Below are positions 33,555 through 41,908 of a DNA stretch of 64,000 nt, in pieces (position 1 is the stretch's first letter; the number at the start of each line of letters is the position of its first letter). Location: positions 1 through 64,000 of the forward strand of contig NZ_SPFO01000008.1 in assembly GCF_005845035.1 (NCBI RefSeq), written 5' to 3'. This DNA is from Collinsella aerofaciens (GTDB lineage: Bacteria > Actinomycetota > Coriobacteriia > Coriobacteriales > Coriobacteriaceae). The notes under the pieces were generated by a model. It saw only the letters and a list, made by a program, of their open reading frames with translations. It made no database searches and was not told where the DNA came from. A program made the position numbers and the translations under genes.

Positions 33555-35855
33555 CTACTTGATCTTGGTCGTGCCCGGCGCCAGGTTGGGGTCGGTCTCG
33601 TTGGCCTCGGTCTGGAAGTGCTCGGTGTACACGTTCTTGCCGTCGCGGAACATCTCGTAGTATTGCATCTTGGCGTAATCCTCGCGCGCCTTGGTTGCGG
33701 CAGCGGCGGCGGCGTCGTCACCGGTGACGTTGGAGGAGAGCGCCCAGCGCAGGCTGGCGTCCTCGTAGCCCACCGAGTTGATGGCGGGCAGCGACTTACG
33801 CAGCGTCATGTGCGCTTTCTGGTAGTCGGAGAGAGGAGCGCCGATCAGCTGCATCAGCTGGGTGGACAGGTAGTTGGTGGACAGGTCGTCGACCTCGCTC
33901 GTCTGGTCGCAGCCGGCAACGTCGTAGTTGGCCCAGATGATGTAGTCGGTCTGCCACAGGCGCTCCTGATGCGTAGCGTCGTCCTCGCCGGTAAACCACT
34001 TATCGTTGAACTTGGACGGGAAGAACGGCTGATGGTCGCCCCAGAACACCACGACCACCTTGCGATCGAGCTTGCTCAAGGCATTGAGGAAGTAGCGCAG
34101 CGCCTGGTCGGACTGCTCGATGCACGAGACGTACTCGTCGACATCGGACAGCGTGCCGTCCTCGATGGTCTTGGCGTCCAGATCGGTCGTGTCGATGTTG
34201 AGGTGCATCTGCTTATCTGCCGGCAGCAGGCCCGTATCGTAGCCCGAGTGGTTCTGCATGGTCACGTCGAAGATAAACTGCGGATCGGCGTTCTGATCGA
34301 GCAGCTCAAGAATCTTGTCGTAGGTAGCCTGGTCGGTCACCATGTCGCGCAGGGTGTCGGCTCCCTGGAAGTCGTTGATGGACAGGAACTGGTCAAAGCC
34401 AAAGTCCTTGTAGACGTTCTCGCGGTTCCAGTTGGTCGCGTGGTTGGGGTGCATGGCCGTGGTGGAATAGCCGAGCGATTTGAACTGCTCTGCCAGATTA
34501 CCGGTCGTTTCCATGTTGTAGATGGTGTAGGGGTACACGCCCGAGCCCAGGTTGGCCATGGAGTTGCCGGTCATAAACTCAAACTCGGTATTGGCGGTAC
34601 CGCCGCCGTAGGCGCTCACGTAGAGCTTGCCGCGGCTGAGGCAGTTGGACAGGCTCTTAAAGTACTGCGGGCCCTCGTAGCCGGCGCGCATGTTCTGGTA
34701 GATCGACAGATCCGAGAAGGTCTCGTTCATGATGGCGATGACCGTGGGCTTCTCGCTGTCGAACTGCTCCTTTGCGGCGGCGCGCTCGTCGCTCTTGGCC
34801 GCGTCGGACTTGTCGTAGGCCTTGGCGTACTTTTTGAGCGTGGCCTTGGCATCGTCGACGGAGTAGTCGGCGGGTTTGGGCGGCTTGATAGACTGCGCCG
34901 CACTAATAAAGGCAGGCAGGTAGCCCTCGCGCCAGTAGCTCTCGAGCGGGCGCCAGGTGTAGACGGTGATGCCGAGGGTGTTGTAGTAGTCGATGAGGGT
35001 GACATGCGCGGTCACGCCGCCCAGGCACAGTACGGCGACGAGCAGGTTGGTGAGCAGCATGCGCTTGGCGTTGGCGGCACCCTTCTGACGGTGCGGCGCC
35101 ACCAGGCCGGCGTACTCGCATAGCAGCATGGCGATGGCGGTAAAGCCCATGGACAGCACACAGAACAGCGAGATCGAGAAGGTATAGCCGTTGCCGGCGA
35201 CCGCGGCGGCGGTGGAGATGGCCGAAAGGTCGCCCGGCTGGATGGGCATGGATTTAAACGTGATAACGAAGAACTCGGCAATGCCCAGGACAAAGAGGGC
35301 AAAGGCCAGGACCGCGGGAGCTGCGCCGTGGCGCTGGAATAGGAAGAACAAGCCGGTCATGAGCACGGTGATGATGGCCCACTCGAGCAGGATGCACAGG
35401 GGGTAGACCCAGGTAAAGTCGTGGTTGGACGAGACCTCCATGCCCAACAGCGCAAAGACGCCGGCGAGCAGCAGGCACAGCACGGCGGCGACGAGTGGCT
35501 TGCCCACAAAGGCGCCGCGCAGACGGGCGAGCTTGCCGGTGGGGGCGGGGGCGTCGGGCGCGGCGAACGCAAAGACGCGCGGGGCGATGCGGTCGCGTGC
35601 GATGCTGGCCCAAGCGCAACCGGTGAGGATGGCGTTGGTCAGGATGAGCATCACAAAGGCGAGCGGCTCGTTTTGAGCGACGAGGCCCACGGCGCCCCAA
35701 ATAGTCAAAAAGACCTGGAACAGGCCGAAGACGACGCTCCACCCAAGAGCGCTTTTGGCAACGGTGCCCGACTGAGCGCGAATGGCCTTGGCCTCGCGCA
35801 AGACAAGGTAGACGGTCGCCGCAAGACCGACGAGCGAGATGGCGGCAGCGAACAT
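33555..35855 (-). CDS. LtaS-type sulfatase (glycerol-phosphate transferase family)
   Basis: A 766-residue membrane enzyme. The N-terminal about 300 residues have eight or so membrane segments, more than the five of S. aureus LtaS. The extracellular sulfatase domain has metal ligand Glu in IMNETFSDLS, the catalytic Thr in GGGTANTEFEFMTG, MQNHSGYD and FWGDHQPFF with Asp and His ligands. It probably transfers glycerol phosphate (or a related group) from lipid to a polymer at the outer face, i.e. lipoteichoic-acid-like synthesis. ATG at 35855 follows GAGGAG. Single-gene unit. Confidence 0.87.
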   Translation of the reverse strand: MFAAAISLVGLAATVYLVLREAKAIRAQSGTVAKSALGWSVVFGLFQVFLTIWGAVGLVAQNEPLAFVMLILTNAILTGCAWASIARDRIAPRVFAFAAPDAPAPTGKLARLRGAFVGKPLVAAVLCLLLAGVFALLGMEVSSNHDFTWVYPLCILLEWAIITVLMTGLFFLFQRHGAAPAVLAFALFVLGIAEFFVITFKSMPIQPGDLSAISTAAAVAGNGYTFSISLFCVLSMGFTAIAMLLCEYAGLVAPHRQKGAANAKRMLLTNLLVAVLCLGGVTAHVTLIDYYNTLGITVYTWRPLESYWREGYLPAFISAAQSIKPPKPADYSVDDAKATLKKYAKAYDKSDAAKSDERAAAKEQFDSEKPTVIAIMNETFSDLSIYQNMRAGYEGPQYFKSLSNCLSRGKLYVSAYGGGTANTEFEFMTGNSMANLGSGVYPYTIYNMETTGNLAEQFKSLGYSTTAMHPNHATNWNRENVYKDFGFDQFLSINDFQGADTLRDMVTDQATYDKILELLDQNADPQFIFDVTMQNHSGYDTGLLPADKQMHLNIDTTDLDAKTIEDGTLSDVDEYVSCIEQSDQALRYFLNALSKLDRKVVVVFWGDHQPFFPSKFNDKWFTGEDDATHQERLWQTDYIIWANYDVAGCDQTSEVDDLSTNYLSTQLMQLIGAPLSDYQKAHMTLRKSLPAINSVGYEDASLRWALSSNVTGDDAAAAAATKAREDYAKMQYYEMFRDGKNVYTEHFQTEANETDPNLAPGTTKIK

Positions 35856-36068
35856 GCTGAGACTCCTCACAAACTAAAACCTACGAAAGTGGGGGTTTAC
35901 CCGATTGTTACCTAAATATGCGCTGCATTTGAGGGCTGCGCACAACAACCAGCCATAATAACGCGCGGGTGTGACAGTGTGGCGCAATGTAGTGGCGGCC
36001 TGCGCGATAATGGACGGGAATTACACGGAAACGTAAAGGCTTCTTAAAGAATTAGCGAGGATGAGGCG

Positions 36069-36917
36069 ATGGACGAGCAGGTTTGCACCAAGGCTGTGGA
36101 TACGTGTGGCTATCCGGTCGAGACGACAGGCAATGCGGTGCTGGACACGTTGGAACACCGCTCGTCCACGCGTGCTTTCGCGCGCGATGACAGCGACCGT
36201 CCCGTAGCGGTGACCGACGAGCAGCGGGCGGCGATCTTGCATGCGGCGAGCCGCGCACCGTCGGCGGGCGCCATGATGATGTATTCCATCGTGAGCATTC
36301 GCGAGCAGGCTACGCTGGACCGTCTGGCCGACCTGTGCGACCACCAGCCTATGATCGCCAAGGCGCCCTGGGCACTAATATTTGTGGTCGACTATGCCAA
36401 GTGGATCGATCTGTTTGAGCACGTGGGCTGCTTTGAGCCCGAGTTTGTCGAGCGCACGGGCAAGTCGCCCCGCCGCGCACCGGGTCTGGGCGACTTTGCC
36501 ATCGCGGCGCAGGATGCCGTGATCGCTGCGCAAAACGCCGTGGTTGCCGCCGAGGCTCTGGGCCTGGGGAGCTGCTACATTGGCGACATCGTGGAGAACG
36601 CCGAGGAAGTTGCCGCGCTGCTCGATCTGCCGCCCTATACCATGCCGCTGTCGATGCTCATCATCGGTACGCCCCGTAAGGAGCGCCCGGCCATTGCACA
36701 TCCCGTGGTGAACCTGGTGCACGAGGAGCGCTACTGCCGTGCGGACGACGCGACTATGGATGCGCAGGTGGCCGAGATGGATGCGATGTATCGCCCGCAC
36801 GCCCGCGAGGTGGGCGAGCGCGTGGTGGATATCTACACCCGCAAGCACACGAGCCCCTTTATGGCCGAGATGAGCCGCTCCATGGAGTGGTGGTTCAAAA
36901 ACTGGCTCGGAAAATGA
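36069..36917 (+). CDS. Nitroreductase-family protein
   Basis: A 282-residue flavoprotein of the nitroreductase fold. LEHRSSTRAF near residue 30 is the FMN phosphate-binding RSTR motif; RAPSAGAMMMYSIV and GDFAIAAQDAVIAAQNAVVAAEALGLGSCYIGDI (36490-36590) are the central helices and the FMN edge. The C-terminal extension (HTSPFMAEMSRSMEWWFKNW) is longer than in compact NfsB-type enzymes. Reduces an unknown substrate with NAD(P)H. ATG at 36069 is preceded by GAGGATGAGG. A hairpin of the dispersed family follows at 36920. Confidence 0.87.
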   Translation: MDEQVCTKAVDTCGYPVETTGNAVLDTLEHRSSTRAFARDDSDRPVAVTDEQRAAILHAASRAPSAGAMMMYSIVSIREQATLDRLADLCDHQPMIAKAPWALIFVVDYAKWIDLFEHVGCFEPEFVERTGKSPRRAPGLGDFAIAAQDAVIAAQNAVVAAEALGLGSCYIGDIVENAEEVAALLDLPPYTMPLSMLIIGTPRKERPAIAHPVVNLVHEERYCRADDATMDAQVAEMDAMYRPHAREVGERVVDIYTRKHTSPFMAEMSRSMEWWFKNWLGK

Positions 36918-36919
36918 CG

Positions 36920-36952
36920 AATGTGACAAGGGGATAGTCCCTTTGTCACATT
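36920..36952. repeat. Dispersed hairpin with AAGGGGA-TAGTCCC core
   Basis: AATGTGACAA pairs with TTTGTCACATT around a GGGGATAGTCCC core. Its relatives lie at 39406, 50140 and 62887. Position between nitroreductase and kup suits a terminator, but the T run is short. Confidence 0.8.
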
Positions 36953-37011
36953 TCATATCGCCGCGGTAGCCTAAAGACTGTATAAATCTTTATCTAGCTG
37001 GGAAAACAGTG

Positions 37012-37040
37012 CATTAAAACATGGGCCGATTACCTATAAT
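37012..37040 (+). promoter_or_regulatory. Candidate promoter of kup
   Basis: A perfect TATAAT at 37035-37040, 36 bp before the kup start, with a weak CATTAA as -35 at 17-bp spacing. Confidence 0.5.
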
Positions 37041-37075
37041 CCCTTCGAACATTAAAGTTGGGAGGAAACCGGCTT

Positions 37076-39103
37076 ATGGAACAAAAGGCCAAGGAGGCAG
37101 CCTCGCACGCTGCGATTCCTGTGAGCATCTCGGCGATGCTCGTCACGCTGGGCGTGGTGTACGGCGATATCGGCACCAGCCCCATGTATGTAACCAAGGC
37201 GCTCGTTGCCGGCAACGGCGGCATCGGAAGCGTCACGGAGGAGTTCGTGCTCGGCGCGCTCTCCCTTGTCGTGTGGACGGTCACGTTGCTGACCACCATC
37301 AAGTATGTGCTCATCTCGCTGCGCGCCGATAACCATGGTGAGGGCGGCATCTTTGCCCTGTACAGCCTGGTCAAGCGCTGCGGCAAGTGGCTTATCATCC
37401 CCGCCATGCTGGGTGGCGCCGCGCTGCTCGCCGACGGCATCCTGACGCCGGCCGTTACCGTTACCACGGCCATCGAGGGCCTGCGCACCATCCCGGCGGT
37501 CCATGCCGTGCTGGGCGATGACCAGGGTCGCGTCGTCGCCATTACGCTCGCCATCATCATCGTGCTCTTCTTGGTGCAGCGCATCGGTACGGCCAAGATC
37601 GGTCACGCCTTTGGCCCCATCATGACGCTGTGGTTCCTGTTCTTGGGCGGTACGGGTCTGTTCTTTGTCCTCCAGCACCCCGCCGTGCTGCTGTGCCTCA
37701 ACCCGGTGCGCGGCATCGCCTTTTTGCTGAGCCCCAACAACCATGCGGGCATCATGATTCTGGGCAGCTGCTTCCTCGCCACCACCGGTGCCGAGGCGCT
37801 CTACTCCGACATGGGCCACGTCGGCCGCGGCAACATCTACGCTACCTGGCCGTTCGTTAAGTGCTGCCTGCTGCTTTCCTATATGGGCCAGGGCGCTTGG
37901 CTTATGAACAACGCTGCCAACCCCGAGCTCATGGGCATTGCCGACCTCAACCCGTTCTACCAGATGCTCGCCCCGGGCCTGCGTCCGTTTGCCGTCGGCC
38001 TTTCCACCGTCGCGGCCATCATTGCCTCGCAGGCGCTCATTACCGGCGCGTTTTCGCTGGTGTCCGAGGCCAGCCGTCTGGACCTCATGCCGCACATGCA
38101 GGTCTTCTACCCTGCCGAGACCAAAGGCCAGCTCTACATCCCCATGGTCAACAACGTCATGCTCGTGGGCTGCGTCATCGTGGTGCTGCTGTTCCAGAAC
38201 TCGGCGCATATGGAAGCCGCCTACGGCCTTGCCATTACGCTGACCATGATGTGCACCACGCTGCTGCTCTTCTTCTACCTGCACGAGGAGCGCAAGCTCA
38301 AGGTCGCGCCGTGGATCTTCGCGGCCTTCTTCCTTTTGCTCGAAGGCTTCTTCTTCGTGAGCTCGCTCACCAAGTTCTTCCACGGCGGCTATTTCACCAT
38401 CCTCATGGCCGCGCTCATCATGGGTATCATGGTGTGCTGGTACAACGGTACGGCTGTTGAGCAGCGCCAGTTTACGCTGCTGCCGCTGCGCAGCTACCTG
38501 CCGCAGCTCAAGCGCCTGCGCGACGACGATCGCTATGAGCGCCTGAGCGACAACATCGTGTACCTGACCAAGGACACCCATACCGACTACATCGACCGCG
38601 ACATCGTCTACTCGATTCTGGACAAGCATCCCAAGCGCGCTCGCGCCTGGTGGTTTGTGAATGTCGAGACCATGGACGAACCGCACACCTTTGCCTATTC
38701 GGTCGAGACGTTCGGCACCGACTACGTGTTCCGCGTGCATCTGTACCTGGGCTACAAGATCAACCAGCGCGTCAATGCCTATCTGCGTCAGGTCGTTCAG
38801 GACCTGGCTGCCACCGGCGAGCTGCCGCCGCAGACGCATGACTACTCGGTCTACAAGGACCCGGGCAACATCGGTACGTTCAAGTTCGTCCTGATCCGTA
38901 AGCTTCTGGCGCCCGAAAGCGATGTGGAGCCGAGCGAGCGTACGGCCATCACGCTCAAGTACATCATTCGTCGCGCCGCCGGCACGCCTGCACGCTGGTA
39001 CGGCCTGGAGAACTCCAACGTGAGCTTTGAGTACGTGCCGCTGTTCACCAAGTTCAAGGCCGTGAACAAGATGCAGCGCCTGGCCCCCAACGAGCGGCCG
39101 TAG
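37076..39103 (+). CDS. kup: Kup-type low-affinity potassium transporter
   Basis: A 675-residue potassium/proton symporter with 12 membrane segments and a C-terminal cytosolic domain. The family start LGVVYGDIGTSPMYV is clear, followed by ALYSLVKRCGKWLIIPAMLGGAALLADGILTPAVTV (37360-37460), and PNNHAGIMILGSCFLATTGAEALYSDMGHVG. ATG at 37076 follows GGGAGG; TTG 18 bp upstream lies inside that site. It is followed by a small membrane protein and a KdpD/KdpE pair, which suggests potassium-dependent control, though the target is not proved. Confidence 0.94.
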   Translation: MEQKAKEAASHAAIPVSISAMLVTLGVVYGDIGTSPMYVTKALVAGNGGIGSVTEEFVLGALSLVVWTVTLLTTIKYVLISLRADNHGEGGIFALYSLVKRCGKWLIIPAMLGGAALLADGILTPAVTVTTAIEGLRTIPAVHAVLGDDQGRVVAITLAIIIVLFLVQRIGTAKIGHAFGPIMTLWFLFLGGTGLFFVLQHPAVLLCLNPVRGIAFLLSPNNHAGIMILGSCFLATTGAEALYSDMGHVGRGNIYATWPFVKCCLLLSYMGQGAWLMNNAANPELMGIADLNPFYQMLAPGLRPFAVGLSTVAAIIASQALITGAFSLVSEASRLDLMPHMQVFYPAETKGQLYIPMVNNVMLVGCVIVVLLFQNSAHMEAAYGLAITLTMMCTTLLLFFYLHEERKLKVAPWIFAAFFLLLEGFFFVSSLTKFFHGGYFTILMAALIMGIMVCWYNGTAVEQRQFTLLPLRSYLPQLKRLRDDDRYERLSDNIVYLTKDTHTDYIDRDIVYSILDKHPKRARAWWFVNVETMDEPHTFAYSVETFGTDYVFRVHLYLGYKINQRVNAYLRQVVQDLAATGELPPQTHDYSVYKDPGNIGTFKFVLIRKLLAPESDVEPSERTAITLKYIIRRAAGTPARWYGLENSNVSFEYVPLFTKFKAVNKMQRLAPNERP

Positions 39104-39164
39104 GCGCCGACGGGTTGCACGGAGTTGGTTTTCGATGGACAAGATTGAGACCGGGGAGGCAAAC

Positions 39165-39359
39165 ATGGATGCAAAGATGCTTGATGGCCGCGAGGTGGTT
39201 GCCGAGCTGGTACGCGAGGCACGTGTCGACGCCGCCGAAGATCGGTTTTTGACGAACCGCGCCAACATGGATATGGCCGACCGCGTGATCTCGATCGTGG
39301 CACTGGTATTTGGAGCGGTGTGCGTGTGTGCCCTGCTCGCGCACGTGCTGTTTGTCTAG
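39165..39359 (+). CDS. Small single-pass membrane protein
   Basis: A 64-residue protein; ATG at 39165 follows GGGGAGG, a better site than ATG at 39135. The first 40 residues are charged (REVVAELVREARVDAAEDRF), then one membrane segment (VISIVALVFGAVCVCALLAHVLFV) ends the chain. It lies 61 bp after kup and before the sensor kinase. I do not recognise it; a Kup-associated small subunit or a mere neighbour are both possible. Confidence 0.6.
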   Translation: MDAKMLDGREVVAELVREARVDAAEDRFLTNRANMDMADRVISIVALVFGAVCVCALLAHVLFV

Positions 39360-39390
39360 CGACCGCCGGCTGCAAAGGCTATACACTTGG

Positions 39391-39441
39391 AACCACCACA
39401 AGGGAAACCACCACAAAGGTGCCTGTCCCTTTGTGGTGGTT
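39391..39441. repeat. Dispersed hairpin with CCACCACAAAGG arms
   Basis: AACCACCACAAAGG (39406-39419) pairs with CCTTTGTGGTGGTT (39428-39441) around TGCCTGTC, followed by TTTATTTTT, so it is a likely terminator. A left half copy AACCACCACAAGGG lies just before it at 39391-39404. The core GGTGCCTGTCCC ties it to the 36920/50140/62887 family, with wholly different arms. Confidence 0.8.
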
Positions 39442-39464
39442 TTTATTTTTGAGGGAGGGGTGCG

Positions 39465-41096
39465 GTGTCGATGGACGTCCATGCGGACGGCGATATTGCC
39501 GAAAACTTCTGGTGGCGGCGCACGACGTCGACGCGTCGCGGCCCCCTGTACGACATCTGCGTGGCGGCGGGGCTGCTGTTAGCGGCGACGATTGTGGGCG
39601 TGCTGCTCGACCGCCCCGGTCTCGCTCCCAGCATCATGATCGTCTACGTGTTTGCCGTGCAGCTGTGCGCCTTTTTCACCTGGAGCCGCCTGTATTGCCT
39701 GTTGAGCTCGGCTGCCGCCGTGGCGCTCTACAGCTTCTTGTTTGTCGATCCGCGCTACTCGCTGTCGTTTATCGACCGCGTCTATCCCGGCATGTTCTTC
39801 ATCATGTTTGTGGTCTCGCTTGTGTCGAGCTCGATTGCGTTGGCCCTGCGCCGCGCCCTGGCACAGGCTGCCGCCAGCGACCGCCGTACGCATATGGTGC
39901 TCGAGACCAACCGTATGCTGCAGCGGTGCGCCGATCAGCAGCAGATTGTCCATGCCATGGCAACGCAGCTGGCGCGTCTTTCGGGCTGTCCGGTCGTGTG
40001 GTACAGCGCCGACGCCGAGGGCGATGACCTGCTGCCGCGTGCGACGTACACGGCCGTGGGTGACGCCGCGCCGGTGCATGAACTGGCGCCGCAGATGCCG
40101 CCGCGGCTCTCGGCGTCCGCCTATGTGGGAACGCCGCTCGATGCCACCTATGGCGGCTCGGCGTTTTATGGCATCTACCTGACGGTTCGCACAGGCGACG
40201 GCTTCGTGCACTCGGGCGACCCCGCCTCGGTGGTGGGCGTGCTGGCTATCGTTGCCGCGCCCGACGTGCTGACGCACGAGGAGCGGATGCTGGCCGATGC
40301 CATCGTGAGCGAAGGCGAGCTGGCGCTCGATCGCGCCCGCGCCATGGAGGCGCGCGAGGAGGCGGCGGTGCTTGCCAAAAATGAGCAGCTGCGCGCCAAC
40401 CTGCTGCGCTCCATCTCGCATGATCTGCGCACGCCGCTCACCAGTATTTCGGGCAATGCCGATGTGCTGCTCGACCAGGGCTCGACCGGCACCGCCGTGC
40501 TCGACGCCCAGACGCGCCGCGGCCTGCTCCTGTCCATTCGCTCGGATGCGCAATGGCTCAACGCTACCGTCGAGAACCTACTCGCCATCACCAAGCTCGA
40601 GGGCGGTGGCATGCGCCTGTCGACCACGCTTGAGCTCATGGACGATATCGTCGAAGAAGCGCTGCGCCACGTGAATCCGGCCGTGCGCGAGCACGACCTT
40701 AAGGTGGTGCCGTGTGACGAGCCGGCGCTCGTCAACGTCGATGCGCGCCTGATGGTGCAGCTGGTGGTGAACCTGGTGAACAATGCCATCACCTATACAC
40801 CCGCAGGCTCGCATATCGTGATCTCGATTAGCGTCGACGATGGGCACGTGACGTGCTCGGTGGCCGATGACGGCCCGGGCATCGCGCCCGAGGATCGCGA
40901 GCGGATTTTTGAGTCGTTCTACACCGCCAACCACGGTCTTGCCGACAGCCATCGCAGTGTGGGCTTGGGTCTTTCGCTCTGCCGCTCCATTGCGTTGGCG
41001 CATGGCGGTAGCATAGAGGTTGCCGCGGCGGACCCGCACGGCTCGGTCTTTACGATTGATCTTCCCGCCGCCGACGTTTCGTTTGATAAGGAGTAG
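39465..41096 (+). CDS. kdpD: Short KdpD-like sensor histidine kinase
   Basis: A 543-residue kinase matching only the C-terminal part of KdpD. Four close membrane segments (about 27-130: LLLAATIVGVLLD, IMIVYVFAVQLCAFF) form the DUF4118 region; a GAF-like region follows; HisKA has RSISHDLRTPLTSISG with His319; the ATPase part has NLVNNAITYTP, DDGPGIAPEDRERIFESFY and GLGLSLCRSI. The usual 400-residue N-terminal KdpD/USP sensor is missing. It should phosphorylate the KdpE gene product four bases downstream. GTG at 39465 (GGGAGGGG before it) or ATG at 39471 may start it. Confidence 0.88.
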   Translation: MSMDVHADGDIAENFWWRRTTSTRRGPLYDICVAAGLLLAATIVGVLLDRPGLAPSIMIVYVFAVQLCAFFTWSRLYCLLSSAAAVALYSFLFVDPRYSLSFIDRVYPGMFFIMFVVSLVSSSIALALRRALAQAAASDRRTHMVLETNRMLQRCADQQQIVHAMATQLARLSGCPVVWYSADAEGDDLLPRATYTAVGDAAPVHELAPQMPPRLSASAYVGTPLDATYGGSAFYGIYLTVRTGDGFVHSGDPASVVGVLAIVAAPDVLTHEERMLADAIVSEGELALDRARAMEAREEAAVLAKNEQLRANLLRSISHDLRTPLTSISGNADVLLDQGSTGTAVLDAQTRRGLLLSIRSDAQWLNATVENLLAITKLEGGGMRLSTTLELMDDIVEEALRHVNPAVREHDLKVVPCDEPALVNVDARLMVQLVVNLVNNAITYTPAGSHIVISISVDDGHVTCSVADDGPGIAPEDRERIFESFYTANHGLADSHRSVGLGLSLCRSIALAHGGSIEVAAADPHGSVFTIDLPAADVSFDKE

Positions 41097-41100
41097 CGCT

Positions 41101-41814
41101 GTGTCGAACTCTGCCGTAAAACCGCTTATCTTGGTCGTTGAGGACGACCCCGCCGTTCGCAACCTTATCGTTGCCGCGCTCGAGGCGCACGGCTTGCGCC
41201 ATATGGCCGTGGAGACCGCCCATGCCGCTATCGCCGCCGCCTCGTCGCAGGCGCCGAGCATTGTGCTGCTCGATCTGGGCCTGCCCGACATGGACGGTGT
41301 CAAGGTGGTGGAGTCGGTGCGCACGTGGTCGGGTATGCCGATTATCGTGGTATCGGCGCGTAGCGAGGATGCGGACAAAATCCGCGCACTCGATGCCGGT
41401 GCCGACGACTACCTGACCAAGCCGTTTTCGGTCGAGGAGCTGCTCGCGCGCATTCGCACGACGCTCAGGCGCCTTTCGTATGCGCAGGTTGGCATGGGTG
41501 CGTCCGAGGGCACGTTCGATACCGGCGAGTTGCATATCGACTTTGACGCCGGCATCGCTACGATGGACGGCGAGGAGCTGCACCTGACGCCGATCGAGTA
41601 CAAGTTGCTCTGCTTGCTGGCGCACAACGCCGACAAGGTGCTGACGCACCAGTTTATCCTGCACGAGATTTGGGGCACGGCGACTAAGAGTGACCTGGCG
41701 AGCCTGCGCGTCTTTATGGGTACGCTGCGCAAAAAGATCGAGTCCGACCCCGCGCATCCGCGCTATATCCAAACGCACGTGGGTATCGGTTATCGCCTGG
41801 TCACCCAAGGCTAG
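41101..41814 (+). CDS. kdpE: KdpE-like response regulator
   Basis: A 237-residue OmpR-type regulator: receiver domain with phospho-acceptor Asp58 (VLLDLGLPDMDG), the acidic pair ED at 14-15, and KPFSVEELLARI; the C-terminal winged helix has LHLTPIEYKLLCLLAHNADKVLTHQFIL (41580-41665) and HVGIGYRL. GTG at 41101 follows AAGGAG and the previous stop by four bases, so it is co-translated with the kinase. No kdpFABC operon is in the window; likely targets are kup or genes elsewhere. Confidence 0.92.
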   Translation: MSNSAVKPLILVVEDDPAVRNLIVAALEAHGLRHMAVETAHAAIAAASSQAPSIVLLDLGLPDMDGVKVVESVRTWSGMPIIVVSARSEDADKIRALDAGADDYLTKPFSVEELLARIRTTLRRLSYAQVGMGASEGTFDTGELHIDFDAGIATMDGEELHLTPIEYKLLCLLAHNADKVLTHQFILHEIWGTATKSDLASLRVFMGTLRKKIESDPAHPRYIQTHVGIGYRLVTQG

Positions 41815-41838
41815 ATCGCCAACCACCATCCCAATATG

Positions 41839-41905
41839 AGTTGCGGTGAAATACGGTCTAAATTTGCCTAATTCCAGGCAAAACAGTCCGTATTCCACCG
41901 CAACT
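41839..41905. terminator. Long bipartite hairpin between convergent genes
   Basis: AGTTGCGGTGAAATACGG pairs with its partner at 41887-41905 (17 of 19), and an inner TTTGCCT/AGGCAAA stem lies at the tip. It separates kdpE from the convergent methyltransferase gene. Confidence 0.75.
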
Positions 41906-41908
41906 TTG

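Noticed and set aside
33618..35123. A 501-codon open frame on the + strand
   Set aside because: It is antisense to the well-supported LtaS-type gene, whose motifs fix the coding strand; long antisense frames are common in high-GC DNA.
36953..37075. c-di-AMP (ydaO) riboswitch before kup
   Set aside because: The segment is too short between repeat and promoter, and the conserved ydaO parts are not visible.
37052..39268. A 738-codon open frame on the minus strand
   Set aside because: It mirrors kup; its translation is low-complexity His/Arg/Glu-rich without motifs.
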